Positions 16,923-24,439 of a stretch of 64,000 nucleotides of DNA are shown here, in pieces. Source of the DNA: Flavobacterium sp. (GTDB lineage Bacteria > Bacteroidota > Bacteroidia > Flavobacteriales > Flavobacteriaceae). The stretch covers positions 62,001 to 126,000 of the forward strand of contig JAQSDU010000015.1 in NCBI GenBank assembly GCA_029946065.1, written 5' to 3'. The notes under the pieces are model-generated. The model had not been told where the DNA came from and did no database searches. It saw only the letters and a program-made list of their open reading frames with translations. Made by a program: the position numbers and the translations under genes. The stretch's first letter is position 1. Every line of letters starts with the position of its first letter.

Positions 16923-18559
16923 TGATAAAAGCTAAGATTAACGAAGACCAGTTCCAAAACCCCTTTGTTTTTAAAACAGAATGGAAAAATGCTTTTGAAG
17001 ATTCTGATTTCCTGAAGGTATTTTCATCGGATATATTGGAAAATTATATCGCCAATAAACGCTGGTATGGCGGGAAGGCGAGTACGCTGAAATATATCGA
17101 AGTAATCGACTCTTTTAAAATCGTTTCTAAAAACAACACGTATTACGGTGTGCTACTAGAGGTGAATTTTAAGGAAGCGTTCTATCAGCATTATTTTATG
17201 CCGGTGTCTTTTATGTCTGAGGAAGAACTCGACACCAACACCATCATCGCACCAGTGAAAATGGGCGCAGCCGAAGGTTTTCTAGTGGACGCTTTGCACC
17301 AGGAAGATTTCAGAAAACTGTTGTTTGAAAAGATTGCCGGTGTTGCCGAAAAAGGCGATATGAAAGTGAAATTTCACCGTGGCAAAAAAATGCATGACAA
17401 AGTATATAAATCGTCGAAATTTATGGGCGTGGAGCAAAGCAATACTTCCATTATTTATAACGACAGCGTGGTGTTGAAAATTTTCAGGCGCATTTATATC
17501 AGTACCAATCCGGATTATGAAATCAGCAGGTTTCTAACGGAAAGAATGAATTTCAAAAGCTCACCTGAATACAAAGGAAGCATTAGTGTTGAATTGTCTG
17601 AAGGCAATATCACACTCGGATTGATGCAGGAACTCGTACCCAACCAAGGCGATGCATGGGCTTTTATGTTAGAAGAAATGGACCGCATTTTCGATAATCT
17701 AAAAAACAAGAAGATCAAGACGGAAAAACTCCCTGATATCGAGTTGTTCAAAAGACTCAAAATTAGCGAAGTGCCTCATGAGATCATCGACTGGGCGGGG
17801 CTGAGCATTTTTCTGCGCATCCAAACGCTGGCGACTAGAACGGCAGAAATGCATATTGCACTCGGTAGCGACATTCACGATACGGCTTTTACACCAACGA
17901 CATACAACGGCGATTATACAGTATGGCTGAAGAACAGATTGACGTATCAATTCCAGAACAGGCTGAATATATTGGAGAATAATTTGCACAAGCTAGACGG
18001 ATTGGCTTTAGAACTGGCGAATCAATTCCTCGACAATAAAAAGGAAATCAGGAAACTCTTTTTAGATTTCGACTGGACGAAAATGAAATCAGAACGCATC
18101 CGCATCCACGGCGATTACCACCTCGGACAAGTTTTGGTGAATGGCGAGGATTTTTATTTATTGGATTTTGAAGGAGAGCCGGAAAGTACGATTCGCGACA
18201 GGAAGGTCAAACAGCCGCCATTGAAAGATGTAGCGGGGATGTTTCGTTCATTTCATTATTCGATTTATGCAACGTTATTCAACAACAAAGACAAATATCC
18301 GTATGAGCAGCAGGAATTGTTTCATGCAGGCGAAGTGCTGTTTAAGTATTTTGTAGGCGTGTTCTTGCAGACTTATACAGAAGTGGCGCAGGCCGGCAAC
18401 CTCAATATCGGGTATCGAAAGGAAATTGACTTTTTGCTGAAATATTGTATTCTCGAAAAAGCGGTATATGAGTTGGGTTATGAATTGAATTCTAGGCCGC
18501 GCTGGGCAGTGATTCCGTTGACTGGCATTGCGAGTATTATGGAGTTTAAAGCCACCTAG
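16922..18559 (+). CDS. Maltokinase (Mak/Pep2-like)
   Basis: A 545-residue kinase of the aminoglycoside-phosphotransferase fold. The N-terminal cap contains RWYGGKAS (about 44-51), typical of the TreS C-terminal/maltokinase family. The catalytic loop is RIHGDYHLGQ (Asp398) and the metal-binding DFEGEP follows at Asp415. It phosphorylates maltose with ATP to give maltose-1-phosphate, the donor for GlgE encoded just upstream (1-bp overlap). It is a stand-alone kinase without a fused trehalose synthase domain, and longer than mycobacterial Mak (about 455). In many genomes branching enzyme follows directly; here glgB comes only after the accessory island. Confidence 0.92.
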   Translation: MIKAKINEDQFQNPFVFKTEWKNAFEDSDFLKVFSSDILENYIANKRWYGGKASTLKYIEVIDSFKIVSKNNTYYGVLLEVNFKEAFYQHYFMPVSFMSEEELDTNTIIAPVKMGAAEGFLVDALHQEDFRKLLFEKIAGVAEKGDMKVKFHRGKKMHDKVYKSSKFMGVEQSNTSIIYNDSVVLKIFRRIYISTNPDYEISRFLTERMNFKSSPEYKGSISVELSEGNITLGLMQELVPNQGDAWAFMLEEMDRIFDNLKNKKIKTEKLPDIELFKRLKISEVPHEIIDWAGLSIFLRIQTLATRTAEMHIALGSDIHDTAFTPTTYNGDYTVWLKNRLTYQFQNRLNILENNLHKLDGLALELANQFLDNKKEIRKLFLDFDWTKMKSERIRIHGDYHLGQVLVNGEDFYLLDFEGEPESTIRDRKVKQPPLKDVAGMFRSFHYSIYATLFNNKDKYPYEQQELFHAGEVLFKYFVGVFLQTYTEVAQAGNLNIGYRKEIDFLLKYCILEKAVYELGYELNSRPRWAVIPLTGIASIMEFKAT

Positions 18560-18637
18560 CCCCCAAAAGCTACCGTGTACCCACAAATATAAAAATTGGC
18601 ACACAGATAAAACAGATTGAACTGATTTTAAAAAAAT

Positions 18638-18700
18638 AGCCACGAATTTGCACGAATTTGCACAAATTTTATTCGTGCAAATTCGTGCAAATTCGTGGCT
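18638..18700. repeat. Perfect long hairpin of repeated CACGAATTTG units
   Basis: Arms of 26 bp (18638-18663 and 18675-18700) are perfect reverse complements, each built of repeated GAATTTGCAC units. It looks like a dispersed Flavobacteriia intergenic hairpin and could stop or stabilise the glgE-maltokinase transcript. The rest of 18560-18850 holds AT-rich sequence with no gene seen. Confidence 0.85.
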
Positions 18701-18850
18701 AAAATTATACTAAATATTTGTGGTTACATTGTAGAACCCGAAAGGGGATTGCGGATTAAATTAACCATTTTTTTTTGAGCCATTTAAGCATTAAGATACT
18801 GCTTAATGTAACTTAATACCTTAATGGTTTAAATCTTTCACATTTACGCT

Positions 18851-19372
18851 ATGGTTAAAAACAAATGGTTTCGGTATTTTATAATTGTACTTAAAGTTTT
18901 ATTGTGCGGTGTTTTGTTGTATGTATTTCGCTGGTTGTCAGTGCAGTTTTGCTTGACATTTTTCAAGCCATTGATTCATTTGCCGGAGAATGCATCTATC
19001 AACATCAAACAACAATGGTCCGTATTGTTAGAAGTTGCCATTGAAGTTGCACTGACGTGCTATGCCGTAATGGTTTTCCAAATTGCACAACGATTTATCA
19101 AAATAGACAACGTATTTTTATTGGCGATTTTGGTAAGTCCACTATTGTTTGAAGTAAGCAATGTTTTCCGCGACAGATCATGTATGGATCCTTGGCTGCA
19201 TTGGCACAAGCTGGTTTGGTATTTGGCGATAAAAAGCTTGTGGGTATTTGTTTGCCTATGGTTGCTGATAAAACTAAAAATGCGTTGTAATGGGCAAAAA
19301 GATTATGTAGTCATTGCTTGTGGATTTTTGGTGTATCATATATTGAAGACGGGATTGGCATGGAACGTATAG
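18851..19372 (+). CDS. Unknown polytopic membrane protein
   Basis: A 173-residue protein with about five hydrophobic segments (near 9-35, 55-80, 88-107, 120-140 and 150-168) and few charged residues outside short loops such as RDRSCMDPWLHWHK. I do not recognise the family. It is the first gene of the accessory region, 291 bp after the maltokinase stop, and is followed by a relic of a gene on the opposite strand. Codon use looks like the AT-rich core. Function unknown. Confidence 0.6.
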   Translation: MVKNKWFRYFIIVLKVLLCGVLLYVFRWLSVQFCLTFFKPLIHLPENASINIKQQWSVLLEVAIEVALTCYAVMVFQIAQRFIKIDNVFLLAILVSPLLFEVSNVFRDRSCMDPWLHWHKLVWYLAIKSLWVFVCLWLLIKLKMRCNGQKDYVVIACGFLVYHILKTGLAWNV

Positions 19373-19418
19373 CGCCGGCTAATTCACGTTAAGCTCAAGA
19401 AAGCACTTACCTGTTGAG

Positions 19419-19447
19419 AAAAAAAGCCCCACAATGGTATGCGGGGC
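19419..19447 (-). terminator. Orphan minus-strand terminator
   Basis: On the minus strand GCCCCGCA pairs with TGTGGGGC, followed by seven T's. It sits just after the stop codon (19464-19462) of a truncated minus-strand reading frame. No intact gene on that strand now reads into it. Confidence 0.65.
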
Positions 19448-19461
19448 AGGTGTAAACCAGC

Positions 19462-19560
19462 TTATAAAAGCACGAAGCCGCCCAGGTGCACACTGTTTGC
19501 TACCAGGGTTCCGGCGGTGTTCCTAACGCTGATCCAGCAATGCCACCCTTCGTTGTTGCG
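19462..19560 (-). pseudogene. C-terminal relic of a lost minus-strand gene
   Basis: About 32 codons (…EGWHCWISVRNTAG…VHLGGFVLL, stop) end 15 bp before a matching terminator. Upstream, from about 19560, the frame enters a repeat shared with the 20.3-20.6 kb region, so the gene body appears to have been replaced. The protein family is not recognised. Too short for certainty; the pairing of stop codon and terminator is the main evidence. Confidence 0.4.
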
Positions 19561-19590
19561 TGCCCCGTCATGGCGAGGCACGAAGCCATC
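19551..19590. repeat. Partial copy of the 145-bp repeat, upstream of the lysozyme gene
   Basis: These 40 bp (containing CGTCATGGCGAGGCACGAAG) match 20410-20449 at 37 of 40 positions and also the second unit near 20555-20593. The following bases (AGGTATTTATACG at about 19598) recur near 20711. Thus the GH25 gene lies between related repeats. Confidence 0.75.
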
Positions 19591-19670
19591 AAAAAACAGG
19601 TATTTATACGCGTACCCATTACAATCAGATTTCTTACGTTTATCATCTCTAACCAAAAAAACTAAAAACC

Positions 19671-20285
19671 ATGAGCAGCATTACAGGAATCGACGTATCG
19701 CACTATCAAGGCAACATTGACTGGGTCAAAGTGGATGCCAACGCCAAACCAATCAGTTTTGTTTATATTAAGGCCACGGAGGGTAGCAACATTGTCGACC
19801 CGATGGCGGCAGTCAATGGCGAAGGCGCCGCGGGGGCAGGGATCAGGACGGGCTATTACCATTTTGCCAACCCGCAGGGGGCAGCAGGCGATGCCGCTGC
19901 CGAAGCCAAACATTTTATCTCCGTGCTGCAGACAATTGCGCCGCCGACACTAAAATACCCTTATGCGCTCGATATCGAGACCAATTCCGATAACCTTTCG
20001 CCTGCGGCTTACCTGCAATGGGTGTATGATTTCATTGCGGCCTTTAAGGCCTACAGCAACATCCCACTCGTCATTTACTCCGATTCGTCGTTCCTGAGCG
20101 CCAACCTGGCGACCCCAAACAACTTGGGCAACAACCCGCTCTGGATCGCAAGATACTCGTCGCAACAGCCTGTCGTCCCGGCACCGTGGACCAAATGGTC
20201 GGCATGGCAGTATAGCGACTCGGGAGTGGTAAGCGGGATTAGCGGGAGTGTGGATATGGATACGGCGGATTCGGGGTTTTTGTGA
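19671..20285 (+). CDS. GH25-family lysozyme (muramidase)
   Basis: A 204-residue, single-domain GH25 protein. GIDVSHYQGNIDW (Asp8) opens the barrel, IKATEG (Glu37) follows, the catalytic pair is Asp101/Glu103 in ALDIETN, and the C-terminal WQYSDSG closes the active site. It hydrolyses the beta-1,4 bond between MurNAc and GlcNAc. No signal peptide is visible, so export would need a phage holin, lysis or another secretion route, or the protein may be delivered to rivals. Base composition is clearly richer in G and C than the neighbours, and repeat copies lie on both sides, which suggests horizontal acquisition. Confidence 0.9.
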   Translation: MSSITGIDVSHYQGNIDWVKVDANAKPISFVYIKATEGSNIVDPMAAVNGEGAAGAGIRTGYYHFANPQGAAGDAAAEAKHFISVLQTIAPPTLKYPYALDIETNSDNLSPAAYLQWVYDFIAAFKAYSNIPLVIYSDSSFLSANLATPNNLGNNPLWIARYSSQQPVVPAPWTKWSAWQYSDSGVVSGISGSVDMDTADSGFL

Positions 20286-20310
20286 AGCATTAGGCTAAGT
20301 CGTGCTTTTT

Positions 20311-20600
20311 AGTGTACCGTTAACAAAGTTCAAGGATAGCTTGATAATGTTGCGTCGTCGTGTCTCCTCGCAATGACGAGGCTTTGATTGGGCAGTATTA
20401 AGAACTGATCGTTGTTGTGTGCCGCGTCATGGCGAGACACGAAGCCATCTGTCGTAGTGTCCTGTTAACGAAGTTCAAGGATAGCCTGATGAGGTTGCTT
20501 CGTCGTGCCTCCTCGCAATGACGTGGCTTTGATTGGCCTATAATAAAAATTGATGGTTTTTGAGTGTCGCGTCATGGCGAGGCACGAAGCTATCTGTGGT
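20311..20600. repeat. Two tandem ~145-bp repeat units
   Basis: Unit 1 (about 20311-20455) and unit 2 (about 20456-20600) share GTTAAC..AAGTTCAAGGATAGC, CTCCTCGCAATGACG, GGCTTTGATTGG and CGTCATGGCGAG in the same order, 145 bp apart. CTCCTCGCAATGACG-type elements are dispersed repeats in many Bacteroidota. No coding potential was seen. From 20600 to 20910 I see only a GTGGTAC/GTACCAC inverted pair (about 20722-20768) and no gene. Confidence 0.85.
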
Positions 20601-20910
20601 GGGCTGGACGCAGAGGTCTAAAAATGTCTCCGTACGGAAAACCGTATGATTGGTGTTTGGGGATTGGTTAAGTTTGTACTAATCATTTTACTAAGGTGGT
20701 TTGAAAAATAGGTATTTATACGTGGTACCAATTCATTTTTAATTCGTATGTTTTCCAGCTGTACCACGTTAAAACAAACATGTCTGATGGTATTAACCAT
20801 TGCACGTTTAACAAATGGGTAAGGGCATGCATTTACGACGGGAAGCAGTTGTTTTTACTGACCCAATACCATACTTTTAGCACACATTAGTACTAAAAGA
20901 AATATCATTT

Positions 20911-21096
20911 ATGTCAGACGAATAAAAACGCCTACTCGAAACAAAACTCAGGAACATTGCGAATATACTGCGCGGGAAGATCAATGCCAACCAGTTCCAG
21001 GACTATGTGTTAGGGTTTATATGCTACAAATACCTATCGGAGAAAATGGAAAAGTATGCCGATACCATCTTGTTGCCCTACAATATCAAATACATT
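20911..21096 (+). pseudogene. 5' relic of type I restriction-modification hsdM
   Basis: From ATG 20911 the frame reads MSDE, a TAA stop, then KRLLETKLRNIANILRGKIN, followed by NQFQDYVLGFICYKYLSEKM and EKYADTILLPYNIKY. This is the N-terminal helical domain of HsdM methyltransferases. The frame carries an early nonsense codon and ends abruptly after about 62 codons, where it joins an hsdS 3' tail in another frame. The methyltransferase core (NPPY motif) and hsdR are absent. It is a remnant of a once complete type I system at this site. Confidence 0.85.
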
Positions 21097-21098
21097 AA

Positions 21099-21206
21099 AT
21101 CGCCAATTTTATTTTTGTGATACATCATCAGAGTGTTTTGGTTCGTAAGGAGATTGTAGGTATGGAGATTTGGAAGAAAGGGTTGTTGGGAGAGATGTTT
21201 GTGTGA
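21099..21206 (+). pseudogene. hsdS 3'-terminal relic, tail 1
   Basis: A 35-codon frame starting IANF and ending GMEIWKKGLLGEMFV then TGA. This is the typical C-terminal helix of Bacteroidota HsdS specificity subunits. It aligns without gaps to tail 3, and has diverged in the middle (FVIHHQSVLV). It is fused directly behind the hsdM relic in a different frame. About 40 bp after its stop also resemble those after tail 2. Confidence 0.8.
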
Positions 21207-21343
21207 GAAGTTTACGGTTTACCGGCTGTTAGTTGATAACAAGCAATAATAGGAACCGCAATCCGCTTTTAATTGGTGTGGTTTGACGAGAAAATGTCAA
21301 TGTACAAATTATAAGATTTAATCATTCTTTAAATTAGCATATT

Positions 21344-22282
21344 ATGGCGATAAAAAGAGAAGTATACAACAGGCTCAAGGAGGCGCGCGAACGAGACCCG
21401 GAAGAGGCAGAAAAATTATTTGATCATCTTGAAACAAGGTCCATAAGATTCCGACGAATTATTTTTTTTTTGATTATCTTATTGCTTGGGCTCGGTGTCG
21501 TGTTCCTGTCTGAAATTGTATGGAAAGATGCTCAATATAAAGAAATATTGCGGGATACTTTCCTTGCTTTGTCAGCGGTAGGTCTTGTTGAATTACTTAA
21601 CTTGCTTTTGCTATCTGATGAAACGGAGAGAATCATTGATAAAAGCATCAGAAAAAATTTGCCGTCCAGTCTAAATAGAGTCAGGCTGGCGGGTATTGTT
21701 GATTTTAGCTCGGAGTTTGATGTTACCGAAATCAAGCGTAAAATAAGAAATTGTGAAAATTGTACCATTAGAATCCTTCGAATGCGTTTTATTGAATTTG
21801 AGAGTTTGAAGAAAGAATTGGAACTGGCTATTACAGAAAACAAATGCACCGTAGAAATCATATTACTTACGCCGTATGCTACGGGTGTAATTAAGAGTAG
21901 GATTAAAACTTTTGAAAACAATCCACCCAGGCAGTTGCAGGTTGAAACATTCCAAAGCCAAATGCGTACAGTAATACGTGATATTGACATGTTCAGGAGC
22001 CAAAAATTGAAAGGCTATCAGAATAAACTTCTACTTAATATTCATAATTCTTTTGTTTCTACATCCTTAACAGGTTTTGACCATGAGTGGAAATTGGGAT
22101 TTTTCTTCTTAGGTGAAGATGTTATGAATGGCAGCCATCTTACTGTAAAAGGAGTGGATAAGATAATGCAAAAAACGCTTTTTACGCACTATGCAAAACA
22201 AAAGCAATTGTCATGGTCATATCCTTTTGATGCTGATGAAAAAAAGCAAGATGATTTTTTGAGAGAGATTGCTGAGAAATAA
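21344..22282 (+). CDS. Two-TM protein with unknown C-terminal cytosolic domain, between hsdS tails
   Basis: A 312-residue protein. A charged helical start (about 1-36) is followed by two hydrophobic segments (about 37-57 and 70-92) and a ~215-residue cytosolic region. That region has a beta-strand/helix pattern (TIRILRMRFIEFESLKKEL, then TVEIILLTPYATGVIKSRI), faintly like the PLD-like/DUF5919 domains attached to membrane anchors in some prokaryotic proteins. No HKD motif is visible, so the resemblance is tentative. It is flanked at both ends by hsdS tail relics (stop of tail 1 at 21206, tail 2 from 22286). A membrane-anchored cytosolic domain at a restriction locus suggests, but does not show, a defence effector. 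Start codon ATG fits the whole N-terminal helix. Confidence 0.6.
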   Translation: MAIKREVYNRLKEARERDPEEAEKLFDHLETRSIRFRRIIFFLIILLLGLGVVFLSEIVWKDAQYKEILRDTFLALSAVGLVELLNLLLLSDETERIIDKSIRKNLPSSLNRVRLAGIVDFSSEFDVTEIKRKIRNCENCTIRILRMRFIEFESLKKELELAITENKCTVEIILLTPYATGVIKSRIKTFENNPPRQLQVETFQSQMRTVIRDIDMFRSQKLKGYQNKLLLNIHNSFVSTSLTGFDHEWKLGFFFLGEDVMNGSHLTVKGVDKIMQKTLFTHYAKQKQLSWSYPFDADEKKQDDFLREIAEK

Positions 22283-22285
22283 AAT

Positions 22286-22373
22286 AATTCGCTAATTTTC
22301 TTTCTGCAATTAATTATAAGATTTAGGGATGGAGATTTTGAAGAAGGGATTGTTGGGAGAGATTTTTGTGTGA
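22286..22373 (+). pseudogene. hsdS 3'-terminal relic, tail 2
   Basis: Reads FANFLSAINYKI, then, after an internal deletion and frame change, GMEILKKGLLGEIFV and TGA. It is the same C-terminal element as tails 1 and 3, lacking about 8 codons in the middle. It begins 4 bp after the stop of the two-TM gene. Confidence 0.75.
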
Positions 22374-22382
22374 TAAGTTCAC

Positions 22383-22415
22383 AGTTTACAGATTGTTAAT
22401 CGTTAACTGTAAACT
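22383..22415. repeat. Hairpin between hsdS tails 2 and 3
   Basis: AGTTTACAG (22383-22391) and CTGTAAACT (22407-22415) are perfect reverse complements with a 15-nt loop. A related but degenerate sequence follows tail 1 (about 21208-21240). Confidence 0.7.
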
Positions 22416-22427
22416 AAAAAAGAACCA

Positions 22428-22541
22428 GCCGAAATCGCCAATTTTCTATCTGCGATTGATGAAAGGATTAATTTGGCGGGTAAGGAGATTGCGGGTATGG
22501 AGGTATGGAAAAAGGGGTTGTTAGGGGAGATGTTTGTGTAA
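22428..22541 (+). pseudogene. hsdS 3'-terminal relic, tail 3 (best preserved)
   Basis: Reads AEIANFLSAIDERINLAGKE then IAGMEVWKKGLLGEMFV and TAA without interruption, the intact last ~37 residues of an HsdS subunit. Its 3' end overlaps, in another frame, the upstream extension of the DUF262-HNH frame, which is why that gene's start is placed at 22556 and not 22505. Confidence 0.85.
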
Positions 22542-22555
22542 TAAAAATAATAAAT

Positions 22556-23896
22556 ATGAATAGTAGAATTGAAAAAAGAACAATCAAAGGTTTATTAGCG
22601 TTAAGGAAAAGTAATATGCTTACGGTCAATTCTGAATATCAGCGAGGAGCGGTTTGGACAGCAGTTCAACAGAAAAAGCTTATCGATTCAGTGTTGCGTG
22701 GATATCCGCTGCCCGTTATTTATTTGCATCATAAAAAGCGTGTAATTGAAGACATGGTTAAAGACGATCTAGAAATAATCGATGGGCAACAAAGACTTAA
22801 TGCATTAGAATTATTCAAAGAAGGTGGAATAAATTTATTTGACCCAATTATTGATGACAAAATCGCTCGCTTCCCTAAATTTGTTAAAGACCAACCTTGT
22901 CCATGGGCTGGCCTAAATTTCGACTCTATTTCCGCCGACTTAAAAGAACAATATCTTAATACTGAACTCTCGGTCGCTATTGTCGAAACTGATTATGATG
23001 ATGAGGCGCGCGATCTTTTTATAAGACTTCAAGCCGGATTACCATTAAATGCTCAAGAAAAGCGTGATGCATGGCCTGGCGGGTTTACAGAATTTGTCTT
23101 AAAGTTTGGTGGTAAAGCAAACAATATTAAGTATCCTGGACACAATTTCTTCAAAGAGCTACTTTCTAAAAATCGTATTGATCGAGGACAAGTTAGGGTT
23201 TTATGTGCACAATCAGCGATGCTCTTATTTGAAAACGCAGTTGAGGATAATTGGATGGATATTGGAACACAACCAATTGATGATTATTACTATAAACAGT
23301 TAAGTTTTGATGTACAGTCAAGTGAGGCTAATAAATATCGGGCTGTTGTTGATAAACTTTACAGTCTAATGGGTAATAGGGGACTGAGAAAATTAAAGGG
23401 ACACGAAGCTATACATTTGATATTATTAGCCAACTCCCTAATCGGTAATTGTACTCCAAGTTGGGAAAGCAAATTAATAAATGCTTTCGAAGATTTCAGA
23501 GGAAAATCAGCTTTAGCAAAAAAAGAAAAGTTTGGAAGGTATTGGGAGCAATATGTGCAATGGACAATGACAAGTTCAGATGCAAAAAATTCGCTATTAA
23601 AACGGCACAATTTTTTTGTAGAAAAAATGATTGAAATAATGAAACCGACAATTAAAGATTCGGTCAGAGCTTACGGTTTACTTGAGCGAGAAATTATATA
23701 TTATCGAGACAATAAAAATTGTGCGATTTGCAAAAGTGAAATACCTTGGTCTGAAGTAGAAATTCATCATGTTTTAGAACACCATCGGGGAGGCGAGACA
23801 TCTTTAGATAACGGCGTTCCCGTTCACTCAGTTTGTCATCCAAAAGGTAGAGCGGCTGAAAAATTCGCCGAGGAGTATTTTGCAAATCGCATTTAG
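22556..23896 (+). CDS. DUF262-HNH nuclease, probable defence protein
   Basis: A 446-residue protein. The N-terminal DUF262 (GmrS/ParB-like) domain has YQRGAVWTAVQQKKLIDS and the nucleotide-site motif IIDGQQRL (residues 74-81). The C-terminal HNH domain has Cys389-x2-Cys392, EIHHVLEHHRGG (His404/His405) and HSVCH (His424, Cys427). DUF262 proteins such as GmrSD and SspE couple NTP hydrolysis to cleavage of modified or phage DNA; here the nuclease is HNH instead of DUF1524. The frame is open from 22505, but residues before 22556 are the out-of-frame hsdS tail 3, so ATG 22556 (MNSRIEKRTIKGLL) is the likely start. The target is unknown. Confidence 0.85.
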   Translation: MNSRIEKRTIKGLLALRKSNMLTVNSEYQRGAVWTAVQQKKLIDSVLRGYPLPVIYLHHKKRVIEDMVKDDLEIIDGQQRLNALELFKEGGINLFDPIIDDKIARFPKFVKDQPCPWAGLNFDSISADLKEQYLNTELSVAIVETDYDDEARDLFIRLQAGLPLNAQEKRDAWPGGFTEFVLKFGGKANNIKYPGHNFFKELLSKNRIDRGQVRVLCAQSAMLLFENAVEDNWMDIGTQPIDDYYYKQLSFDVQSSEANKYRAVVDKLYSLMGNRGLRKLKGHEAIHLILLANSLIGNCTPSWESKLINAFEDFRGKSALAKKEKFGRYWEQYVQWTMTSSDAKNSLLKRHNFFVEKMIEIMKPTIKDSVRAYGLLEREIIYYRDNKNCAICKSEIPWSEVEIHHVLEHHRGGETSLDNGVPVHSVCHPKGRAAEKFAEEYFANRI

Positions 23897-23972
23897 CATC
23901 TAACTTTTAAGGTTGTCATTATAAAAATCTTATTGTAAAAAATAAAATTAACTAAATAGAATAACATAAATT

Positions 23973-24428
23973 ATGGCAGAGAAAAAATACTATTCGTGGC
24001 ATTTGCGATTGAGGGCGAAACAATGAGAAATTTTTTAAAAGGACAGTCACTTCATCCAAGAACACACTGCGTTTATTGTTGACGCGAAAGCATATAATGA
24101 AGAGTATGTCATGGGACGGGACGATCGTGCAATTAGAGAATATGTTTCTTATCACTGTCCAAAATTGAGAAAAAATGGTTTTACGAAAATAGGATTTATT
24201 ATTGTTTGTAATTCTTTTAAAACAAACCTGCAGGACTTTATTAATGAAATCACATGGAACACTGATATTAAACGTTTAATACCGTTAACTACTCAGGCAT
24301 TATTATACTATTTGGGATATAAGACAAAAGATGATAAGGTGAGCCTTTCATTGGTAATTGAGCATTTAGTTGGTTTAAATGGTGTTGTTATTCCTGAAAA
24401 TGTAATTCAAAGATTTGATGACATATAA
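23973..24428 (+). pseudogene. Decayed FokI-like PD-(D/E)xK nuclease
   Basis: One frame from ATG 23973 has stops at 24024 and 24036, then stays open to 24428. The open part contains FIVDAKAYNEEYVMGRDDRA, REYV, GFIIVCNSFKTNLQDFINEI and LIPLTTQALLYYLG. IVDAKAY closely resembles the IVDTKAY catalytic strand of the FokI cleavage domain (Asp and Lys at 24081 and 24087), and the order of later elements also fits. The DNA-recognition part and the first catalytic acidic residue are not visible. A short ORF from 24111 (105 residues) could still be translated but lacks the catalytic strand. Confidence 0.6.
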
Positions 24429-24439
24429 TTCCACAATAT

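Noticed and set aside
20281..20620. The repeated region as a possible CRISPR array
   Set aside because: There are only two units of ~145 bp with diverged interiors; no short repeat-spacer pattern and no cas genes.
22505..22555. Upstream extension of the DUF262-HNH protein (MEKGVVRGDVCV)
   Set aside because: This DNA encodes hsdS tail 3 in another frame; the family N-terminus begins at 22556.
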